A stretch of DNA of 64,000 nucleotides from Citrobacter amalonaticus (GCF_002918555.1 NZ_PQMB01000001.1:248087-312086); one strand, 5' to 3'. Shown: positions 1 to 11,084, numbered from the stretch's first letter. Notes: generated from the letters alone by a model not told the origin. Numbers and translations: made by a program.

Positions 1-1
1 G

Positions 2-159
2 TTGAGCGAACACATTCTGGACATCTGCCGCAAGCACAAGATGGATTTAGTGATTTGCGGCAACCATAACCACAGCTTCTTTTCGCGAGCCTCCTGCTCA
101 GCGAAAAGTGTGGTTGGCGCAAGCCAGGTCGATGTGTTACTGGTGCCACTGGCGAGAGA

Positions 160-163
<4 letters not shown>
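2..163 (+). CDS. uspC: Universal stress protein C, 3' end only
   Basis: Only the last 53 codons are present; the 5' part lies outside the window. The visible C-terminus carries the glycine/serine-rich nucleotide-binding loop region typical of UspA-family proteins (CGNHNHSFFSRA, then SAKSVVGASQVDVLLVP). UspC is a cytoplasmic stress protein that also affects motility and the KdpDE system in E. coli; that role is family knowledge. Its TAA stop overlaps the stop codon of the convergent otsA by a few bases, as expected from the conserved uspC-otsA order. Confidence 0.85.
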
Positions 164-2515
<2,352 letters not shown>

Positions 2516-2535
2516 TTAAATCATGAAACGCTATG

Positions 2536-3516
2536 CTACACGGTACGCTTCGCTTTTTGCTTGTAACGGTCAAAGATCACCGCCGCCAGCAGGATTAACC
2601 CGCGAACCACATACTGCGCAAACGGAGAAATATTCAGCAGGTTCATCGCGTTCTCGACGGTGCCCAGAATGAGTATCCCCGCCACCACATATGAGATTTT
2701 TCCGATGCCTCCTTTAAGGGAGACCCCCCCCAATACGCAGGCGGAAATCACAATTAACTCATAACCGATCGAGGTCATTGGCTGTCCGCTCGTCATCCTG
2801 GAGGCAAGAATAATCCCTGCCGCAGCAGAAACCAGACCGGAGAGAACAAAGATAATGATTTTGGTTCGCACCACCGGCACACCGGCGAGCCGCGCCGCCT
2901 CTTCATTACCGCCGATCGCCAGCGTATTGCGGCCAAACGTGGTTTTGTTGAGCAGCAAACCAAAGATGATAAGGCAGGCCACCGTCAGCCAGATTGGCGC
3001 AGGCAGACCAAACCAGTTAGCGTAACCCAGAGCAAAGAAGCGTTCATCCTCGATCCCTACCGCTTTTCCGTCAGAGATGATGTAGGCCAGCCCACGGACA
3101 ATCTGCATGGTGGCAAGCGTGGTGATTAACGCATTAATTTTTAAGCGCGCAATCACAAAACCATTGACCAGGCCGCAGAGCACGCCCAGTAACAGCCCGG
3201 CCCCAATGCCAATCCACAGGCTTTCCGTCACGTTGATAACCACCGCCGTTGTGACCCCGGCGCAGGCAATCACGGACGCGACGGAGAGGTCAAAATCGCC
3301 GGAGGCCAGACAGAACAGCATCCCGCAGGCCACCATACCCGACATGGAGATGGCAAGCCCTAACCCCTTCATATTGATGAACGAGGCAAAGTTTGGCACA
3401 AAGATCGCACAGGCCAGAAACAACACAGCAAATACCACCAGCATGCCGTACTGATCCCAGATACGACCCAGGCTTAACGGCGACTTCGTTGCGCCGGATG
3501 TAGTTACAGAAGACAT
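2536..3516 (-). CDS. araH: L-arabinose ABC transporter permease
   Basis: Inner-membrane permease of the high-affinity L-arabinose importer AraFGH. The 326-residue protein has about ten hydrophobic helices and the BPD_transp_2 signature around GNEEAARLAGVP, where the ATPase contacts the permease. It is nearly identical to E. coli AraH. Two adjacent ATGs are possible; I chose the second (3516) because AGGAG lies six bases from it but only three from the first. It is the last gene of araFGH, 14 bases after araG, and is expected to be controlled with araG by AraC and CRP. Confidence 0.94.
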   Translation of the reverse strand: MSSVTTSGATKSPLSLGRIWDQYGMLVVFAVLFLACAIFVPNFASFINMKGLGLAISMSGMVACGMLFCLASGDFDLSVASVIACAGVTTAVVINVTESLWIGIGAGLLLGVLCGLVNGFVIARLKINALITTLATMQIVRGLAYIISDGKAVGIEDERFFALGYANWFGLPAPIWLTVACLIIFGLLLNKTTFGRNTLAIGGNEEAARLAGVPVVRTKIIIFVLSGLVSAAAGIILASRMTSGQPMTSIGYELIVISACVLGGVSLKGGIGKISYVVAGILILGTVENAMNLLNISPFAQYVVRGLILLAAVIFDRYKQKAKRTV

Positions 3517-3530
3517 CATAGACTCCTTAC

Positions 3531-5045
3531 TCAGGCGACAGCCTGGCTGACTTTAGGCATTGCGAGGCTCAGCGCCTGGCGTTCATCCGCCTGTTCATGA
3601 AGCAATTCACCGGCGATCTCGCCTTCGCGCATCACCACAATACGATCGGCAACGCCGAGGACTTCCGGCAGGTCGCTGGAGGCAAACAGCACCGCCACAC
3701 CGCGCGCCGCCAGGGCGTAAATCACGTTATAAATTTCGTGCTTCGCGCCAACGTCAATCCCACGCGTGGGTTCATCCAGTAAAATGACCTTCATCTCTTC
3801 CGATAACCAGCGCCCCAGAATCGCCTTCTGCTGATTACCGCCGGAGAGATTCATAATGAGCTGCTCAGCGCCTGGCGTTTTAATATTCAGGGAACGGATA
3901 TGGTGCTCGGCATTTGTCTCCTCCCAGCCGTTGTTGATCACGCAGCCCCCCAGCAGATGCCTGCGCCGCGCGCTGATATTGATGTTATCGCGCACCGAGT
4001 GCACCGGAATGATGCCTTCCGCTTTCCGGTCTTCCGGGCACAGCATCATCCCCGCCGCGATCGCATGACCGGGTTTACGAATGTCGATCGCGTTTCCATC
4101 GATATACACCTGCCCTTCCGTGATACGCGTGCCGCCAAACAGCCCCTTCATCAGTTCACTGCGTCCGGCACCGACCAGGCCAAACAGCCCGACAATTTCC
4201 CCACCCCGCACTGAAAGGCTAACCGGCGTGCGCACGCCCGGCGCTTTCACTTCGTGCAGGCGCAAACGCTCGCTCCCGTAAGGGCGGGGCTGCCAGCCGT
4301 ATATATCACCCAGATCGCGTCCGACCATCGCCTGCACCAGCGTGTCGTGGTTTACCTGCGCCATATCAGAAAACGTTTTGACGTAGCGACCATCTTTAAA
4401 GACGGTGATGGCATCACTCAGGGCAAAGATCTCTTCCATACGGTGCGAAACATACAAAATGATCCGTCCTTCTTTGCGCAGTTCGCGGATCACCCGGAAC
4501 AGATTTTCAATCTCCCTGGCGGAGAGTGAGCTGGTCGGTTCATCGAAGGCGATAATTTTGGCATTCCGCGCCAGCGCCTTGGCGATTTCCACCATCTGCC
4601 ACTGACCAATAGAGAGATATTTCAACGGCGTATCCGCTGGTATATCCATTCCCAGATGTTGTAACTGCAAACCCGCTTCATAATTGAGTAGCGTACGGTT
4701 CACAATCCCGCCTTTATGCGGGAGCTGGCCGAGATAGATATTTTCCGCGACGGTCATTTCCGGCACGAGATGCAGTTCCTGGTAAATAATCGCGACACCG
4801 GCATTCAGCGCAGCCGTGGTGTCCGCAAAGGAGACCTCCTGCCCGCGAATGACCAAAGAACCCGTGGTTGGCGCATAGTTACCGCTGAGAATTTTTAAGA
4901 GTGTCGATTTCCCGGCGCCATTTTCCCCCATCAGCGCATGTACCTGACCGGCATAACAGTCGAAGCTGATATCCGAGAGCGCCTTAACTCCAGGGAAAGT
5001 TTTTCCAATGCCGCGAAATGAGAGATACGGGGTAGACTGTTGCAT
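3531..5045 (-). CDS. araG: L-arabinose ABC transporter ATPase
   Basis: A 504-residue double-ATPase of the carbohydrate-uptake type that powers AraH. The first nucleotide-binding domain has a good Walker A at residues 40-48 (GENGAGKST) and a LSIGQ signature. The second has the usual degenerate Walker A (GLVGAGRSE) and LSGGNQQK signature. The start at 5045 ([10 protein letters not shown]) follows GGAGACG and agrees with E. coli; an ATG eight codons upstream lacks support. A REP hairpin separates it from araF, which usually makes araF mRNA more abundant than araGH. Confidence 0.95.
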   Translation of the reverse strand: MQQSTPYLSFRGIGKTFPGVKALSDISFDCYAGQVHALMGENGAGKSTLLKILSGNYAPTTGSLVIRGQEVSFADTTAALNAGVAIIYQELHLVPEMTVAENIYLGQLPHKGGIVNRTLLNYEAGLQLQHLGMDIPADTPLKYLSIGQWQMVEIAKALARNAKIIAFDEPTSSLSAREIENLFRVIRELRKEGRIILYVSHRMEEIFALSDAITVFKDGRYVKTFSDMAQVNHDTLVQAMVGRDLGDIYGWQPRPYGSERLRLHEVKAPGVRTPVSLSVRGGEIVGLFGLVGAGRSELMKGLFGGTRITEGQVYIDGNAIDIRKPGHAIAAGMMLCPEDRKAEGIIPVHSVRDNINISARRRHLLGGCVINNGWEETNAEHHIRSLNIKTPGAEQLIMNLSGGNQQKAILGRWLSEEMKVILLDEPTRGIDVGAKHEIYNVIYALAARGVAVLFASSDLPEVLGVADRIVVMREGEIAGELLHEQADERQALSLAMPKVSQAVA

Positions 5046-5080
5046 AACGTCTCCGTGAATCAGAATCATTCAGATTGTTT

Positions 5081-5105
5081 GCCGAATGGCCTGACGCCAT
5101 CCGGC
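5081..5105. repeat. REP palindrome between araF and araG
   Basis: A 25-base imperfect palindrome of the enterobacterial REP type, with 9-base arms (GCCGAATGG and CCATCCGGC) and one mismatch. It sits in the araF-araG gap. In E. coli, REP elements in such positions protect upstream mRNA from 3' decay, consistent with a binding protein being needed in excess over its transporter. Confidence 0.8.
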
Positions 5106-5122
5106 ATGTCACGCCTTGCCGC

Positions 5123-6112
5123 CTACTTGCCGCCTAAGCCTTTCTTCGCCAGCTCTTCTTTGAAGTTGTCACGGGTGATCAGTACCACGTCGGTCACTTC
5201 GGTGAATTTTGGCGGTTCCGCGTCTTTGGTTACCCAGTTGTAAAGCATTTCGCTGGATTTATAGCCATGCACGTCCGGGCTTGGCAGCAGGGAGCCGTAG
5301 AAACCGGTGGCCTGTGCCTTCGACAGTTCACTCACCGCATCAACCCCGTTAATGCCGATACCGATAACGTCCGGCGCTTTAAAGCCCTGCCCTTCCGTCG
5401 CACGTACGCCGCCGAGTACCGTGTTATCGTTCATGCCGACAATCAGCCAGTGTTTCACTTCCGGGTGCTGAACCAGCATGGAGTTGGCCGCATCGAATGC
5501 GCCCGGAATATCGTTGGATTTCGTTGGTACCTGGTAGATCTGTTTTTCCGGGAAGCCCGCGGCTTTCAGCGCTTCCATTGAGCCAGAAGTGCGACGACGC
5601 GCCGTATCCAGTTCGTTGGAGGTAATCGCCATGACGGCGCTCTCTTTCACATCCCAACCGCGTTTTTGCATCTCTGTGTACAGTTCCTGCCCCTGACGTT
5701 CGCCAATTTTGGTCGCGGCCATCATGACCAGCGGCACGGTATCCATCGGGTTACCTTTGGCGTTGACGAACTGATCGTCAACGGCAATGACTTTCATATC
5801 GTAGCCACGCGCTTTCGCGACAATGGCCGAACCGAGTTTCGGGTCTGGCGTACAGATAACAAATCCCTTCGCGCCGCTGGCGGCCAGGCTGTCGATCGCA
5901 TTCAGGGTCTTTTCACCATCGGGTACAGCAATTTTTATCACCTCAAAGCCCAGGTCTTTCCCGGCTTTATCGGCGAATTTCCATTCCGTCTGGAACCAGG
6001 GTTCCTCCGGTTGTTTCACTAAAAAACCCAGCTTCATGTTTTCGGCGATAGCGGATTGCGACATAACAGCAGCCAGACCGATGGCTGCCAGCGCTTTAGT
6101 AAATTTATACAT
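5123..6112 (-). CDS. araF: L-arabinose periplasmic binding protein
   Basis: Periplasmic receptor of the AraFGH importer. It is 329 residues, the same length as E. coli AraF and almost identical to it. The signal peptide is residues 1-23 (cut after SAIA), followed by the mature ENMKLGFLVKQPEE fold. Start 6112 follows CTGGAG; an upstream in-frame ATG at 6136 would add eight unconserved residues. It is first in the operon. A match to the AraC half-site lies about 250 bases upstream. Confidence 0.96.
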   Translation of the reverse strand: MYKFTKALAAIGLAAVMSQSAIAENMKLGFLVKQPEEPWFQTEWKFADKAGKDLGFEVIKIAVPDGEKTLNAIDSLAASGAKGFVICTPDPKLGSAIVAKARGYDMKVIAVDDQFVNAKGNPMDTVPLVMMAATKIGERQGQELYTEMQKRGWDVKESAVMAITSNELDTARRRTSGSMEALKAAGFPEKQIYQVPTKSNDIPGAFDAANSMLVQHPEVKHWLIVGMNDNTVLGGVRATEGQGFKAPDVIGIGINGVDAVSELSKAQATGFYGSLLPSPDVHGYKSSEMLYNWVTKDAEPPKFTEVTDVVLITRDNFKEELAKKGLGGK

Positions 6113-6358
6113 AGTTAACTCCAGCTTTAACGTCATTTTATGTAGGGTAAAATCGGACGCTCATTTGTAATTCAGACGAAAAACAAGGCATTACCCTTTT
6201 TCGTCAGATAATTTCTAATGCTGGAATACGTTTTAGCGGGAAAATGATTCTCCATAGGAGAGCAATATCACATCGCAGAATTACAGTAATTGCGTACATA
6301 AATTCAGTGGAAAATGACATAACAGAAGCGGTAATTGTCAGACAAATAGGCAGGGGAA

Positions 6359-6375
6359 TAGCAGATTAATCCATA
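6359..6375 (+). promoter_or_regulatory. Putative AraC half-site upstream of araF
   Basis: TAGC, seven bases, TCCATA is an exact match to the AraC I1 half-site pattern. It reads away from araF, opposite in orientation to the sites at araBAD. A lone TCCATA also occurs at 6251-6256. No confident CRP box was found in the 318-base gap 6113-6430; the stretch is otherwise AT-rich and without a gene. Confidence 0.4.
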
Positions 6376-6397
6376 ACGTCAGCCCGCAAATCCTGTT

Positions 6398-6421
6398 CCC
6401 CGAATACCCGCGTATTCGGGG
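6398..6421 (-). terminator. Hairpin after the DJ-1/PfpI gene
   Basis: Perfect 10-bp stem (CCCCGAATAC with GTATTCGGGG) and a 4-base loop, nine bases past the stop codon of the gene at 6431-6988. No long thymine tract follows on the minus strand, so terminator strength is uncertain. Confidence 0.55.
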
Positions 6422-6430
6422 AGCGGTTAT

Positions 6431-6988
6431 TTACCAGGCATAATAAATATGGTCGGCGTGATCGCGAACAGGGGTTTCGTCCCCAATAAGTCGGGCAGAG
6501 AGGGTCAGCGCAAAATCAAAAACATGTCCTAATCCCTTGCCACTGATCAGATTGCCGTCTTCAACCACTGGCGCATCAACATATTCGCCGTCGTTCACAT
6601 TCTGCCAAAGGTCGCCAGAACAAACGTAGCGACGCCCCTTCAGCAGTCCGTTGCCACCGAGTACGCGCGCAGCGGCGGAGCAGATCGGGCAAATCAATTT
6701 ACCTGCGCTGTCATGGCGGGAGACAAAATCAATCACCTGCGCACTGGCAGCCAGATTCACACTCCCCTGCGGCCCCCCCGGTAAAACAACGGCGTCGTAC
6801 AGCGTATCCAGACGCCCTGTCAGAGTATTATCCGCCACCATCGGGATATCGTGATAACTCACCACGGCACGAGATTCGGCACAGGCCAGCGTTTCAACTT
6901 CAATATGCAGTCGGCGCAAAATATCGATCGTGACAATGGCTTCAGCTTCCTCAAAGCCTGGCGCCAGCAGAACTGCTACCTTTTTCAT
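6431..6988 (-). CDS. DJ-1/PfpI family protein
   Basis: A 185-residue single-domain protein of the DJ-1/ThiJ/PfpI superfamily. VLLAPGFEEAEA carries the conserved glutamate (E16), and ICPICSAAARVLGG carries the nucleophile-elbow cysteine (C103), as in YajL and DJ-1. Members act as glyoxalase/deglycase-type enzymes, chaperones or oxidative-stress sensors; the sequence does not tell which. It is a lone gene between araF and ftnB, where E. coli K-12 has none, so it is accessory. Start ATG at 6988 follows a GAGGAGT-like site. Confidence 0.85.
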   Translation of the reverse strand: MKKVAVLLAPGFEEAEAIVTIDILRRLHIEVETLACAESRAVVSYHDIPMVADNTLTGRLDTLYDAVVLPGGPQGSVNLAASAQVIDFVSRHDSAGKLICPICSAAARVLGGNGLLKGRRYVCSGDLWQNVNDGEYVDAPVVEDGNLISGKGLGHVFDFALTLSARLIGDETPVRDHADHIYYAW

Positions 6989-7500
6989 TTACCACTCCTC
7001 GGTTCACTCGTCCCCATCACACCAAAATAAACATGGGTTTCTTCGGTGAGATATGAATATTCACTAATATGATCTGGCGCAAGTATTGCGGATAATTTGG
7101 TCAGAATAACGTTGCCAGATAATTATTTTTTCAATTCAGAGATGATTATCGAAAATTCGATTCTAACACGTAAAATGATCCATTTTTGTGATATGAAACA
7201 TCATTTCAAAATAATATTATGTTGTTAAATCCTATAGAATCAATCAGATATATGGATATCTATTATATTAGCGAACTTGCACACCGAATCCACTTCCATA
7301 AGTAAAGTGTAAAAAAATATAAACACATAAAGTTAAGGATTTTCTCATTAAAAGATTACCACTATGCTTATTTCGCAAGAGTCAGGAATTGACTACTGGA
7401 TCACATAAAGGACCGGCAGAACGGATTTACTCTGCTAACAGTATTGATTGTGCGGACAATCGTCACGCACATCATCTTTTCTGGAAATAAGGATATTGGT
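6989..7500. other. AT-rich intergenic region before ftnB
   Basis: About 510 bases with no convincing gene. Two small inverted repeats are visible: TGAAA/TTTCA at 7194-7208, and GATTGT/ACAATC at 7446-7461 in the ftnB leader. Divergent promoters for the DJ-1 gene and ftnB should lie here. No clear Fur or FNR box was recognised. Confidence 0.5.
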
Positions 7501-8004
7501 ATGGCTGCATCAGGCATTGTCTATAAACTAAACACCTCAATGAATCTTGAGTTTTATGCTTCCAATCTCTACCTTCATCTGAGTGAGTGGTGTTCCGAGC
7601 ACAGCCTGACGGGCACGGCAACGTTTCTGCGAACCCAGGCTCAGGGCAACATCACGCAAATGATGCGCATGTTCAATTATATGAAAAAAGCAGGCGCCAA
7701 CCCTGTCGTTAAAGCCATCGATGTGCCGGGCGATGAACTCAATTCACTGGAAGATCTGTTTCAAAAGACGCTGGAAGATCACCAGCAGCGTTCCAGCACG
7801 CTTTCGCTTCTGGCAGATGAAGCCAAAGCCGTGAATGATGCGCCAACCATGGATTTTCTCAATACCCTGGAAAAAGAGCAGCAGCAGGATGGCCTGTTAT
7901 TACAAACCATCCTTGATGAAGTGCGCAGTGCGAAACGCGCAGGACTGTGCATGGCGCAAACCGACAAGCATTTGCTTAACGTTGTCCACTACCAGCAGCA
8001 CTAA
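7501..8004 (+). CDS. ftnB: Ferritin-like protein FtnB
   Basis: A 167-residue four-helix ferritin-like protein. Aligned with FtnA it keeps E17 but has G49, N50 and Q53 where a working ferroxidase centre has Glu, Glu and His. It is therefore probably not a classical ferroxidase; this substitution pattern is known for enterobacterial FtnB. In Salmonella FtnB contributes to repair of iron-sulfur clusters and virulence; whether that applies here is inference. Start 7501 follows AAGGAT; the frame extends 19 codons upstream without similarity. A REP element follows the stop. Confidence 0.92.
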   Translation: MAASGIVYKLNTSMNLEFYASNLYLHLSEWCSEHSLTGTATFLRTQAQGNITQMMRMFNYMKKAGANPVVKAIDVPGDELNSLEDLFQKTLEDHQQRSSTLSLLADEAKAVNDAPTMDFLNTLEKEQQQDGLLLQTILDEVRSAKRAGLCMAQTDKHLLNVVHYQQH

Positions 8005-8014
8005 ACACCGTGTC

Positions 8015-8044
8015 GCCGGATGACGCTGCGGCGCCTTATCCGGC
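8015..8044. repeat. REP-like palindrome after ftnB
   Basis: A GCCGGAT...ATCCGGC palindrome with a GC-rich interior, ten bases past the ftnB stop. It is the standard enterobacterial REP arrangement and probably marks the ftnB 3' untranslated region. Confidence 0.75.
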
Positions 8045-8105
8045 TGACAGGCGCATCATATTGCCTGCTTTATCACTGGCGGGCTCCACATTAATCGCTT
8101 CCTGA

Positions 8106-8276
8106 GGCTTAACGTCTCCTGCGGAAAACCCGCAAGTACGTCACGATACCTGCGGCACCCACCTCACCGTCTGGCGACAGGGACACGTTCGTCACCTGAC
8201 GCTTCCTTCGCCTGAAGACGCACAGCCGGATATCCTCGCCTGGAAAGATGCCTCCCACTTTTGGGAGGCATCATAA
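8106..8276 (+). pseudogene. Possible gene remnant
   Basis: About 56 open codons ending in TAA run between ftnB and yecJ, with a protein-like composition (motifs THLTVWRQGH and DAQPDILAWKDASHFW). There is no start codon or ribosome site, and the end runs into the hairpin at 8247-8272. I do not recognise the product. It could be the tail of a decayed gene or chance. Confidence 0.2.
8247..8272. terminator. Hairpin between ftnB and yecJ
   Basis: Perfect 11-bp stem (GATGCCTCCCA with TGGGAGGCATC) and a CTTT loop between two convergent genes, followed on the plus strand by ATAAAAATTTG. It is likely a shared terminator for ftnB and yecJ, though neither side has a strong T-run. Confidence 0.6.
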
Positions 8277-8311
8277 AAATTTGTTTCTATTATCTGAAAC
8301 AACGGTTTATT

Positions 8312-8563
8312 TTAATGAGCTTCGCCCTGCGGCGTGAACTTCAGTTCAATGAGCGCGATCGCTTTTTGGATGGCACGCCGAGTGACAGGATCGGACGCGG
8401 CGGGATGACTGGAGAAATCGATACTTTTTAGCTGACTGGACATTTTTTCACGTACTTCGACGGGGGCAATCACGTCGATAACATCCAGAATTTGTTTGAT
8501 AACCAGCTGGCAGGCGACAACATCAGAGACCAGTTCCTGATCGGCATTCAATGGCTGGGACAT
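8312..8563 (-). CDS. yecJ: DUF2766 protein YecJ
   Basis: Small 83-residue cytoplasmic protein, almost identical to E. coli YecJ in length and sequence ([20 protein letters not shown] at the start, KFTPQGEAH at the end). No biochemical function is known for the family. It sits between ftnB and azuC as in E. coli. Start 8563 is preceded by AGGAGCTTAGC. Confidence 0.9.
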   Translation of the reverse strand: MSQPLNADQELVSDVVACQLVIKQILDVIDVIAPVEVREKMSSQLKSIDFSSHPAASDPVTRRAIQKAIALIELKFTPQGEAH

Positions 8564-8655
8564 GCTAAGCTCCTGAAAAAAGAGAAAGGTTGCAATACTA
8601 CAGATTCAGGCGCAAAAACGATAGCCGCACAGCGGGCAGTGTGAATTGCAGACAT

Positions 8656-8683
8656 AAAAAAACCTGCCGAAGCAGGTTTTTTT
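8656..8683 (-). terminator. AzuCR intrinsic terminator
   Basis: A 12-bp symmetric stem made of an A-run, ACCTGC/GCAGGT and a T-run, with a four-base loop. It begins two bases past the AzuC stop on the minus strand and ends in seven thymines. It forms the 3' end expected for the AzuCR transcript. Confidence 0.9.
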
Positions 8684-8684
8684 A

Positions 8685-8768
8685 TCAGAACATAGCGCCT
8701 GGCGGTACGTCTTTGAAAGTTTTGCAATAATTTTCAAACATGCTTTTCAGGATTTTGCGCAGTGTCAT
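8685..8768 (-). CDS. azuC: Small membrane-associated protein AzuC
   Basis: A 27-residue protein starting MTLRKILKSMFENY and ending in VPPGAMF. It matches E. coli AzuC closely as I remember it but ends one residue earlier. The N-terminal part is a basic amphipathic helix. In E. coli AzuC binds aerobic glycerol-3-phosphate dehydrogenase GlpD at the membrane; that is known from E. coli only. CTGGAG lies about eight bases before the ATG at 8768. The gene is below common length cut-offs and is easily missed. Confidence 0.85.
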   Translation of the reverse strand: MTLRKILKSMFENYCKTFKDVPPGAMF

Positions 8769-8850
8769 AGCAGGACTCCAGTTTTTTGTTGTGCAGGTGT
8801 TATTGCCTATGCGCATATAATATGACAATCATCACAAAAAACAACCATTA

Positions 8851-8866
8851 TGTGATATACATCACA
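8851..8866. promoter_or_regulatory. Perfect CRP (cAMP receptor) site
   Basis: TGTGA, six bases, TCACA: a full consensus CRP palindrome in the divergent gap between azuCR (minus) and the MFS gene (plus). E. coli azuCR responds to carbon source through CRP. The site centre is about 48 bases from the inferred azuCR start, so whether CRP activates or represses cannot be read off. It may also act on the MFS gene. Confidence 0.7.
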
Positions 8867-8980
8867 CTTTAAAATTAACAAATTTTTTCCATTTACACCT
8901 GTTTTTCTGCTAAATCAGCTAGCTACATCACTATCAGTTCCAGTAAATTTTTATAATTTTTTTTGAATGGCAAGCAAAAA

Positions 8981-10399
8981 ATGAGCGAACACGTAGCAAC
9001 AGAGAGCAAGCGGGGCGTTTCCCCCGCCGCATTGCTCGTCGCCGGTGCCTTCTTCATGGAGTTTATTGACGGAACGGTCATCGCAACCGCCCTGCCCGAT
9101 ATGGCCAAAAGTTTTGGCGTGCAGGCGGTCGATCTCAATATTGGTATCAGTGCCTATCTGATCACGCTGGCGGTATTAATCCCCGCCAGCGGTTGGATTG
9201 CCGATCGCTTTGGCGCCCGTAAAGTTTTTACCCTGGCGCTGGCGATATTTACCCTGGCATCGATCTTCTGCGGTCTGTCCACCAGCCTGGAGGCCTTTCT
9301 GTCGATGCGTATTTTACAAGGCGTCGGTGGTGCGCTGATGGTGCCTGTAGGACGTCTGGCAGTGCTGAGAACCACGCCAAAACATCAATTGATTACGGCT
9401 ATCGCCACCTTAACCTGGCCCGCGCTGGCCGCGCCGATTATTGGTCCTCCGCTCGGCGGGTTCATCACCAGCTACGCAAACTGGCGCTGGATTTTCTTTA
9501 TCAACGTCCCGCTCGGTTTGCTGGCTATGGTGCTGGCGCTGCGTATTATCCCGAACATTAAGGATGATGAGCGTCGTCCGTTTGATTTACCCGGCTTTCT
9601 GGCGACGTCTGTCGCAATGGTCAGTCTGGTATATGCAATGGAGTTACTGGGAGCACAGCACCCCCAGGGCTGGCTGACCGCTGGGCTGTTGGTTACTGGC
9701 GCACTGACCTTCCTGTATGCCCTGCGTCATTTCCGTCGGACGGCTTTTCCGATGATTCGACTGGATGCCATGCGCGTCCCGACGTTTCGCGTCACAATGT
9801 ACGGCGGGTCGCTGTTTCGCGCCTCTATCAGCGCAGTGCCTTTTCTGCTGCCGCTGATGTTCCAGGTCGGTTTTGGCATGAATGCGTTTCAGGCGGGTTC
9901 ATTAGTGCTGGCGGTGTTCGTTGGGAACCTGACGATCAAACCGGCGACCACGCCGCTAATACGCTGGCTGGGATTTAAAAAATTACTGCTGATTAATGGC
10001 GCGCTGAATGTGCTGGCGCTGCTGGCCTGCGCACTGCTTACTCCCGCCACCCCAGTGTGGATGATTTTACTGGTGCTGTACCTGGGCGGCGTATTCCGCT
10101 CTGTTCAGTTTACCGGTATCAGTACCCTCGCCTTTGCTGACGTTCCTGCCGCGCAAATGAGCTATGCCAATACCCTGTTCAGTACCGCGACGCAGCTGGC
10201 TGTTGGGCTTGGTATCTCATTGGGGGCGATTGGGATCCGCATTGGCGCAGATATCAGCGAATGGCTGAATATCACCGCAGTTCCGGGCATTAGCTTCCGT
10301 CTGGCTTTCGTGGCTATTGCGCTTATTTGTCTGGTGGGAATGATTGATACATTAAGGCTGGCGGGCAATGCCGGTCATGCGGTATCGACCAAAAAGTGA
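8981..10399 (+). CDS. MFS efflux transporter, DHA2 (14-TM) type
   Basis: A 472-residue polytopic membrane protein with about 14 predicted helices. TM1 has FMEFIDGTVIATALPD, the D1 motif of the EmrB/QacA (DHA2) drug:proton antiporters. The loop 2-3 motif A reads GWIADRFGARKV, and TM5 carries the antiporter motif C (GPPLGG). Substrate cannot be inferred. I prefer ATG 8981 (MSEHVATE); a TTG six codons upstream is also open. E. coli K-12 has no pump here. It converges on an RpiB-like gene and may be driven from the region holding the CRP site. Confidence 0.85.
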   Translation: MSEHVATESKRGVSPAALLVAGAFFMEFIDGTVIATALPDMAKSFGVQAVDLNIGISAYLITLAVLIPASGWIADRFGARKVFTLALAIFTLASIFCGLSTSLEAFLSMRILQGVGGALMVPVGRLAVLRTTPKHQLITAIATLTWPALAAPIIGPPLGGFITSYANWRWIFFINVPLGLLAMVLALRIIPNIKDDERRPFDLPGFLATSVAMVSLVYAMELLGAQHPQGWLTAGLLVTGALTFLYALRHFRRTAFPMIRLDAMRVPTFRVTMYGGSLFRASISAVPFLLPLMFQVGFGMNAFQAGSLVLAVFVGNLTIKPATTPLIRWLGFKKLLLINGALNVLALLACALLTPATPVWMILLVLYLGGVFRSVQFTGISTLAFADVPAAQMSYANTLFSTATQLAVGLGISLGAIGIRIGADISEWLNITAVPGISFRLAFVAIALICLVGMIDTLRLAGNAGHAVSTKK

Positions 10400-10408
10400 T
10401 TTGCTAAT

Positions 10409-10432
10409 GCCGGATGACGAGCGCCACCCGGC
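10409..10432. repeat. REP-like palindrome
   Basis: GCCGGATG...CACCCGGC between the convergent MFS and RpiB-like genes; the arms are short and imperfect. Typical REP position between 3' ends. Confidence 0.6.
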
Positions 10433-10445
10433 ACAGACTCATAAA

Positions 10446-11084
10446 TTAAGCGAGGATTTCGCGTACAAACGCTTCAATCTCTTTGTTCTGGCAGTTTTCA
10501 AAGAAGCACTGCTGGAAGCGCGGACCAGAAACTGCGGTTTTCACGAGCTCCGGATCGATCGCACGCAGCGTATCCAGATAGTTCTCTTTCACCACAGCGG
10601 CTTTCACCTGATTGAGGATCCCGGCGTTACGTACCTGCGGCTCTTTACGCTCTGGCGGATAACCTTCACCATTACGGCCGGTAAACGCTTTTTCAAAAAT
10701 GAAGCGGACGTTCAGCTCTGCCCCCCAGCCAAAACCTTTCGCAAACGGCAGCGACAGCGCGTTACCGTTGTTGATCTGGGCGAACAGGAAGGCATCAGCA
10801 GGATCAATGCAGTAACCGCACACCACGCCAGGGTGAATGTTCAGCGACATCAGCGCACCCTGCCCGGTACCGCAGCCGGTCACAACAAAATCAACCGCTT
10901 TGGAATTCAGCAAAATGCTGGCCATGATGCCAAGATGAATATACGTCAGGTGGTGGTCATTCTCGTCGCTCATCCCAACGTTGAAAACCGGGAATCCTTT
11001 TTCATCAGCGACCGCTTTTAGCTCATTATGAATGATGGCGTTTTTGCTGGCCTGGCTGTTTTCCATCATCAGTGCAATTTTCAT
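10446..11084 (-). CDS. RpiB/LacA/LacB-family sugar-phosphate isomerase
   Basis: A 212-residue protein with an N-terminal RpiB-like fold. The signature TGCGTGQG carries the family's catalytic cysteine (C71), followed by the NNGNALSLP region that matches the substrate-binding loop of ribose-5-phosphate isomerase B. The C-terminal 60-70 residues are longer than in RpiB (about 150 residues). The exact sugar phosphate is unknown. It is monocistronic, convergent with the MFS gene, and absent from this position in E. coli K-12. GGAGAATATAGA precedes the ATG at 11084. Confidence 0.8.
   Translation of the reverse strand: MKIALMMENSQASKNAIIHNELKAVADEKGFPVFNVGMSDENDHHLTYIHLGIMASILLNSKAVDFVVTGCGTGQGALMSLNIHPGVVCGYCIDPADAFLFAQINNGNALSLPFAKGFGWGAELNVRFIFEKAFTGRNGEGYPPERKEPQVRNAGILNQVKAAVVKENYLDTLRAIDPELVKTAVSGPRFQQCFFENCQNKEIEAFVREILA

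Larger units (their letters stand above)
8656..8810 (-). ncRNA. azuCR: Dual-function small RNA AzuCR
   Basis: The region contains a strong terminator (8656-8683), a tiny reading frame (8685-8768) and a promoter-like TATTAT at 8817-8822, predicting a transcript of about 155 nt. In E. coli AzuCR both encodes the AzuC protein and base-pairs with galE and cadA mRNAs; this is literature knowledge. Position between yecJ and yecR and the encoded peptide identify it. The 5' end is estimated from the promoter and is uncertain by several bases. A perfect CRP palindrome lies just upstream. Confidence 0.75.
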
